DNA from: Candidatus Parcubacteria bacterium
GTDB lineage: Bacteria; Patescibacteriota; Minisyncoccia; Minisyncoccales; PEYH01
Length of the DNA stretch: 14,472 bases
NCBI GenBank assembly: GCA_026395615.1
Contig: JAPLYH010000024.1
Location: forward strand, 4,189 to 18,660
Reading direction: 5' to 3'
In this document: piece after piece, positions 11,695-14,472 of the stretch
How the letters are laid out: each line of letters begins with the position of its first letter
Numbering within the stretch: the first letter of the stretch is position 1
Notes under the pieces: generated by a model
What the model saw: the letters and a program-made list of their open reading frames with translations, nothing else
What the model was told of the DNA's origin: nothing
The model's database searches: none
Position numbers and translations under genes: made by a program

Positions 11695-13200
11695 TTAAAA
11701 TCCTATAATTTGGAATCGATGAGATTTTTTCCATCTCCAGATCAAATAACTAAGGAATAAATAATAAATTATTATCCAAACCCAGGATATTTTTAAGTTA
11801 ATGGAGGAGAATGGCGAAAAGGCAAAAAATCTTGCCACAAGTTGCGTCCAATTGGAAAAAATCCAACAAGGAAAAATAAAAATAAAAGCTAAAATATGAG
11901 AAATAATTCCTGTAATAATAGCCAAGAAACCAAAAATTATTAATAAAGAGGAAATGGGAATAACCAATATATTGGTTATCGGAGCAACCACGGAAATATA
12001 ACCGAAATTATAAATTAAAATCGGAAGGGTAAAAATTTGAGCAGCCAGACCCATAGCTATAATATTTCTAAACCCAAGAACATTTGGAATTTTTCTTAAC
12101 CATTTTGAAAATATAGGAAAAAGATAATTTATTCCCATTATTGCCAAAAATGATAACTGAAATCCGGCGTCTTGAAATAAAAACGGATTAAATGCCAGCA
12201 TTATTGCTGCACCAAAAAATATGGCTCTTGAAGAATCATTCTGTCTTCCGAGAATCTGGCCAAATAAATAAAGGAATCCCATAATTCCCGCTCTTATGGC
12301 AGATGGTTGTAAACCAGTCAAAATTACAAAAAATAAAATAAAAAATATTGTAAATAAAAATGCTTGCTTTCTCCAAAAACCGATAGCCAGAAAAACAAAC
12401 ATTAATATATTAACTAAAATCGTAATATTCATCCCCGAAATAGCTGTTAAGTGGCGAATGCCGGATCTATTCAAAATTTCTTGCTGTTCATCGCTTAATC
12501 GAGAATTATCTCCCAAAATCATCGCTGCTAAAAAATTACCATCATTATCAGAAAAATTTTTATAAATATTTTCTCTTAAAAAAGATTTTACAGTCAGAAT
12601 TTCCTTGAAAATTTCTCTGCCAAAAGAAAGGCGATTATTATTACTGATTATTGTTATTTCTGGCGAGAAAATCACGGCAAAAATATTTCGTCGGGACAAA
12701 TACTCTTTATAATCAAAATCTTCTATAATTGGCGGTTCTTCAATCTTTCCGATAATTCTGATTACTTCTCCATATTCATATTCAGGATAAAGGGCTGTAA
12801 AAATTAAAACTCTTTCTCTCTCCGATATCCTCTGTCCATTAATTTCTTTTATCCCGACTACAATCTTTTGGTTTTTTTGGCTTGATACAGATTCTTCGGC
12901 TATAGTTCCCGTTATTTCGACTTCTTTATCAAAAAAACTTTTAAAATCCGCTCCAAAATTATTTCGCTGCAGGAGCTCTGCTCTTAAAAAACCTCCGACA
13001 AAAAACAGGCTACAAAAAATAATGACCCATTTTAATTTTTTAAGTAAGAAAAGAAAAATTAATGCGAGAAAAATAAAAAAAGCTCCAATGAGCCAAAAAG
13101 AATTTTGCAAGATAAGTCCAATAAAGATTCCGATTATAAAAGAAACACAGGCAAAAAGAAAAATTTTGGAAGCCAATATATTACCTGATCTGGCAGACAT
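11695..13200 (-). CDS. comEC: ComEC/Rec2-type DNA uptake channel, short form without a metallo-beta-lactamase domain
   Basis: This polytopic membrane protein is the ComEC channel that carries single-stranded DNA across the membrane during natural transformation. Three N-terminal membrane segments precede and flank an extracytoplasmic OB-like (DUF4131) region (about 75-190). The competence domain follows with the signature HLTAISGMNI (251-260) and GLQPSAIRAG (297-306). The last helices end at about 495 of 501. Full ComEC proteins are 700-800 residues with a C-terminal metallo-beta-lactamase-like nuclease domain; that domain is absent here, with no frameshift visible at the end. I use the ATG at 13200; a TTG at 13203 is equally in frame. 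The start overlaps the end of nrdG by 20 bp, so the two genes are translationally linked. Confidence 0.88.
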   Translation of the reverse strand: MSARSGNILASKIFLFACVSFIIGIFIGLILQNSFWLIGAFFIFLALIFLFLLKKLKWVIIFCSLFFVGGFLRAELLQRNNFGADFKSFFDKEVEITGTIAEESVSSQKNQKIVVGIKEINGQRISERERVLIFTALYPEYEYGEVIRIIGKIEEPPIIEDFDYKEYLSRRNIFAVIFSPEITIISNNNRLSFGREIFKEILTVKSFLRENIYKNFSDNDGNFLAAMILGDNSRLSDEQQEILNRSGIRHLTAISGMNITILVNILMFVFLAIGFWRKQAFLFTIFFILFFVILTGLQPSAIRAGIMGFLYLFGQILGRQNDSSRAIFFGAAIMLAFNPFLFQDAGFQLSFLAIMGINYLFPIFSKWLRKIPNVLGFRNIIAMGLAAQIFTLPILIYNFGYISVVAPITNILVIPISSLLIIFGFLAIITGIISHILAFIFIFPCWIFSNWTQLVARFFAFSPFSSINLKISWVWIIIYYLFLSYLIWRWKKSHRFQIIGF

Positions 13201-13879
13201 CAAAATAAGGAGCTACTTCTTGTTTTAATTTTTCCATATAATCGTCAGGGAATGGCTTAACTTTAGAAAATTTTGAATTAACCGTTTTCCCTTGAGCCCG
13301 GAAATTCTGCAAAAAATATTTAGGAGCAGGGGAAATCCATTTTACGATTTCCAATACCTCTTTTCTCTCCACTAAACCAGGAACAAGGGTTGTTCTAAAT
13401 TCAAAATCAATCAATCCCTTTTTCAATAATTTTATGCTTTTTCCTATATTTTCAATATCTACATCCGCATCAACTACGGAACTATACTTTTTTTTCGGCG
13501 CTTTTATGTCCATTGCCACATAATCAAGCAAATTCAATTCAAGCATCCTTTGTAACATTTCCGGTCGACTGCCATTGGTATCTAATTTCACAAGAAATCC
13601 CATTTCCTGAATTTTTTCAATAAAATCAGGAAGGTCATCATAAATAGTCGGTTCCCCTCCGCAAATTACCACTCCATCCAAAAACCCCCTTCTTTCTTCT
13701 AAAAAATCCCAAAAATTATTTTCAGAAATCTCTGGGTGTTTTTTTATTTCTTTTGGCAAAACAAGTTCCGGGTTATGACAAAAAGGACACTTAAAATTAC
13801 AACCACTGACAAAAACAGTGGCAGCCACTTTTCCCGGATAATCTATCAATGTAGATTTCTGAATTCCCGCTATTTTCAT
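13181..13879 (-). CDS. nrdG: Anaerobic ribonucleotide reductase activating protein, radical SAM
   Basis: This 232-residue radical SAM enzyme generates the glycyl radical on NrdD. The iron-sulfur motif CNFKCPFC gives Cys27, Cys31 and Cys34, followed by the SAM-binding GGEP (74-77) and the DTNGSRPE stretch (about 100-107). Its length and the N-terminal GIQKSTLIDYPG block match the longer NrdG subtype found beside T. maritima-like NrdD proteins, as opposed to the short E. coli form. The ATG overlaps the nrdD stop by 4 bp (ATGA), the typical reductase-activase coupling. No SD is visible. Confidence 0.93.
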   Translation of the reverse strand: MKIAGIQKSTLIDYPGKVAATVFVSGCNFKCPFCHNPELVLPKEIKKHPEISENNFWDFLEERRGFLDGVVICGGEPTIYDDLPDFIEKIQEMGFLVKLDTNGSRPEMLQRMLELNLLDYVAMDIKAPKKKYSSVVDADVDIENIGKSIKLLKKGLIDFEFRTTLVPGLVERKEVLEIVKWISPAPKYFLQNFRAQGKTVNSKFSKVKPFPDDYMEKLKQEVAPYFDVCQIR

Positions 13880-14472
13880 TTTTCCAAATTAAACACCTTT
13901 CTATCTTTAAATTCTTGCTGCTTGCCCGCATTCCATTGTTTTATGGGGCGGAGATATCCGACAACTCTTGAATAAACTTCGCACGGTTGCTCCACAACAC
14001 ATTTTGGACATATAAAATGTTCACCAGCAATATACCCATGAACCGGACAAATGGAAAAAGTAGGGGTCAAAGTGATATACGGCAATTTGAATTTAGTAAA
14101 AACATTCTTTACTAAACTTTTAACCGATTCCGCATTTGACATTCGTTCGCCGGCAAAAATATGTAAAACCGTACCGCCTGTATAACGACATTGTAAATCA
14201 TCTTGAAGTTTCAGCGCCTCAAAAACATCATCAGTATAATTAACCGGCAATTGACTGGAATTTGTGTAATATGGAAATTCTGGAACGCCGGCAGTGATAA
14301 TGCCTGGATATTTTTCTCTATCTTTTTGGGCCAAACGATAACCAGTACTCTCTGCGGGTGTTGCTTCTAGATTGTACATATGCTCTGTTTCCTTCTGATA
14401 CTGCAAAAGTCGATCTCTCATAAAGTCCATTATATCAAGAGCAAATTTTCTTCCATTATTTGAAGCGATATC
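13876..14472 (-). CDS. nrdD: Anaerobic ribonucleoside-triphosphate reductase, C-terminal part (5' end beyond the window)
   Basis: The last 198 residues of a class III ribonucleotide reductase, which makes deoxyribonucleotides without oxygen. The frame is open to the window edge (D-I-A-S-N-N-G before the first visible Met), so the ATG at 14430 is internal. Visible marks are the TNSSQLPVNYTDD block, YTGGTVLHIFAGE, the zinc-site region SICPVHGYIAGEHFICPKC and the glycyl radical loop RVVGYLRP followed by WNAGKQQEF. The first zinc pair reads C-P-V-H and the second C-P-K-C, with one more cysteine nearby in QPCEVY. Only the C-terminal third or less is present, so allosteric domains cannot be assessed. 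Confidence 0.93.
   Translation of the reverse strand, partial: DIASNNGRKFALDIMDFMRDRLLQYQKETEHMYNLEATPAESTGYRLAQKDREKYPGIITAGVPEFPYYTNSSQLPVNYTDDVFEALKLQDDLQCRYTGGTVLHIFAGERMSNAESVKSLVKNVFTKFKLPYITLTPTFSICPVHGYIAGEHFICPKCVVEQPCEVYSRVVGYLRPIKQWNAGKQQEFKDRKVFNLEK

Overview
The window reads as a piece of an AT-rich bacterial chromosome. It probably comes from the Candidate Phyla Radiation (Patescibacteria, Parcubacteria-like). That placement is inferred from gene content, compact overlapping genes, the short ComEC, the class III ribonucleotide reductase, and the near absence of Shine-Dalgarno (SD) sequences in front of the ordinary genes. No rRNA or tRNA gene is present to prove it. Every protein gene I accept lies on the minus strand.

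Layout from low to high coordinates. (1) 1-521: 3'-truncated REP-associated tyrosine transposase (RAYT). It is followed by a 110-bp palindromic repeat (576-685) that has a second copy at 6884-6993. (2) 830-1534: GC-rich island 1, holding a tandem family of three tiny hydrophobic peptides, several hairpins and a minus-strand terminator. (3) 1534-6133: clpB, an htrA-like membrane protease and a DagK-type lipid kinase, transcribed kinase to htrA to clpB. (4) 6208-6852: GC-rich island 2, with a strong promoter, two short SD-led reading frames, a long hairpin-rich body and a terminator; it may be a large structured RNA. The second repeat copy lies just upstream. (5) 7049-11191: four tightly packed genes for sugar-polymer handling, transcribed GH3 to GH1 to EamA transporter to anchored clan GH-A hydrolase. 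(6) 11231-11666: GC-rich island 3, one small orphan protein gene with its own promoter and terminator. (7) 11695-14472: nrdD (5' end beyond the window), nrdG and a short comEC, all overlapping.

The most unusual signal is the set of three GC-rich islands. Each has an AT-rich sigma70-type promoter candidate and a minus-strand terminator. Each begins translation with GGAGGTGG followed 5-6 nt later by an NTG start, while the neighbouring genes show little or no SD. The octamer ATGAAGAG starts three of the small reading frames (CTGAAGAG starts a fourth) and also occurs inside the island 3 gene. Island 1 contains peptides beginning M-K-R with a single hydrophobic segment, two of them behind equivalent 5' hairpins. 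I recognise no known family for these and treat them as the best candidate for an undescribed system. A type I toxin-like array, leader peptides and a horizontally acquired element all remain possible.
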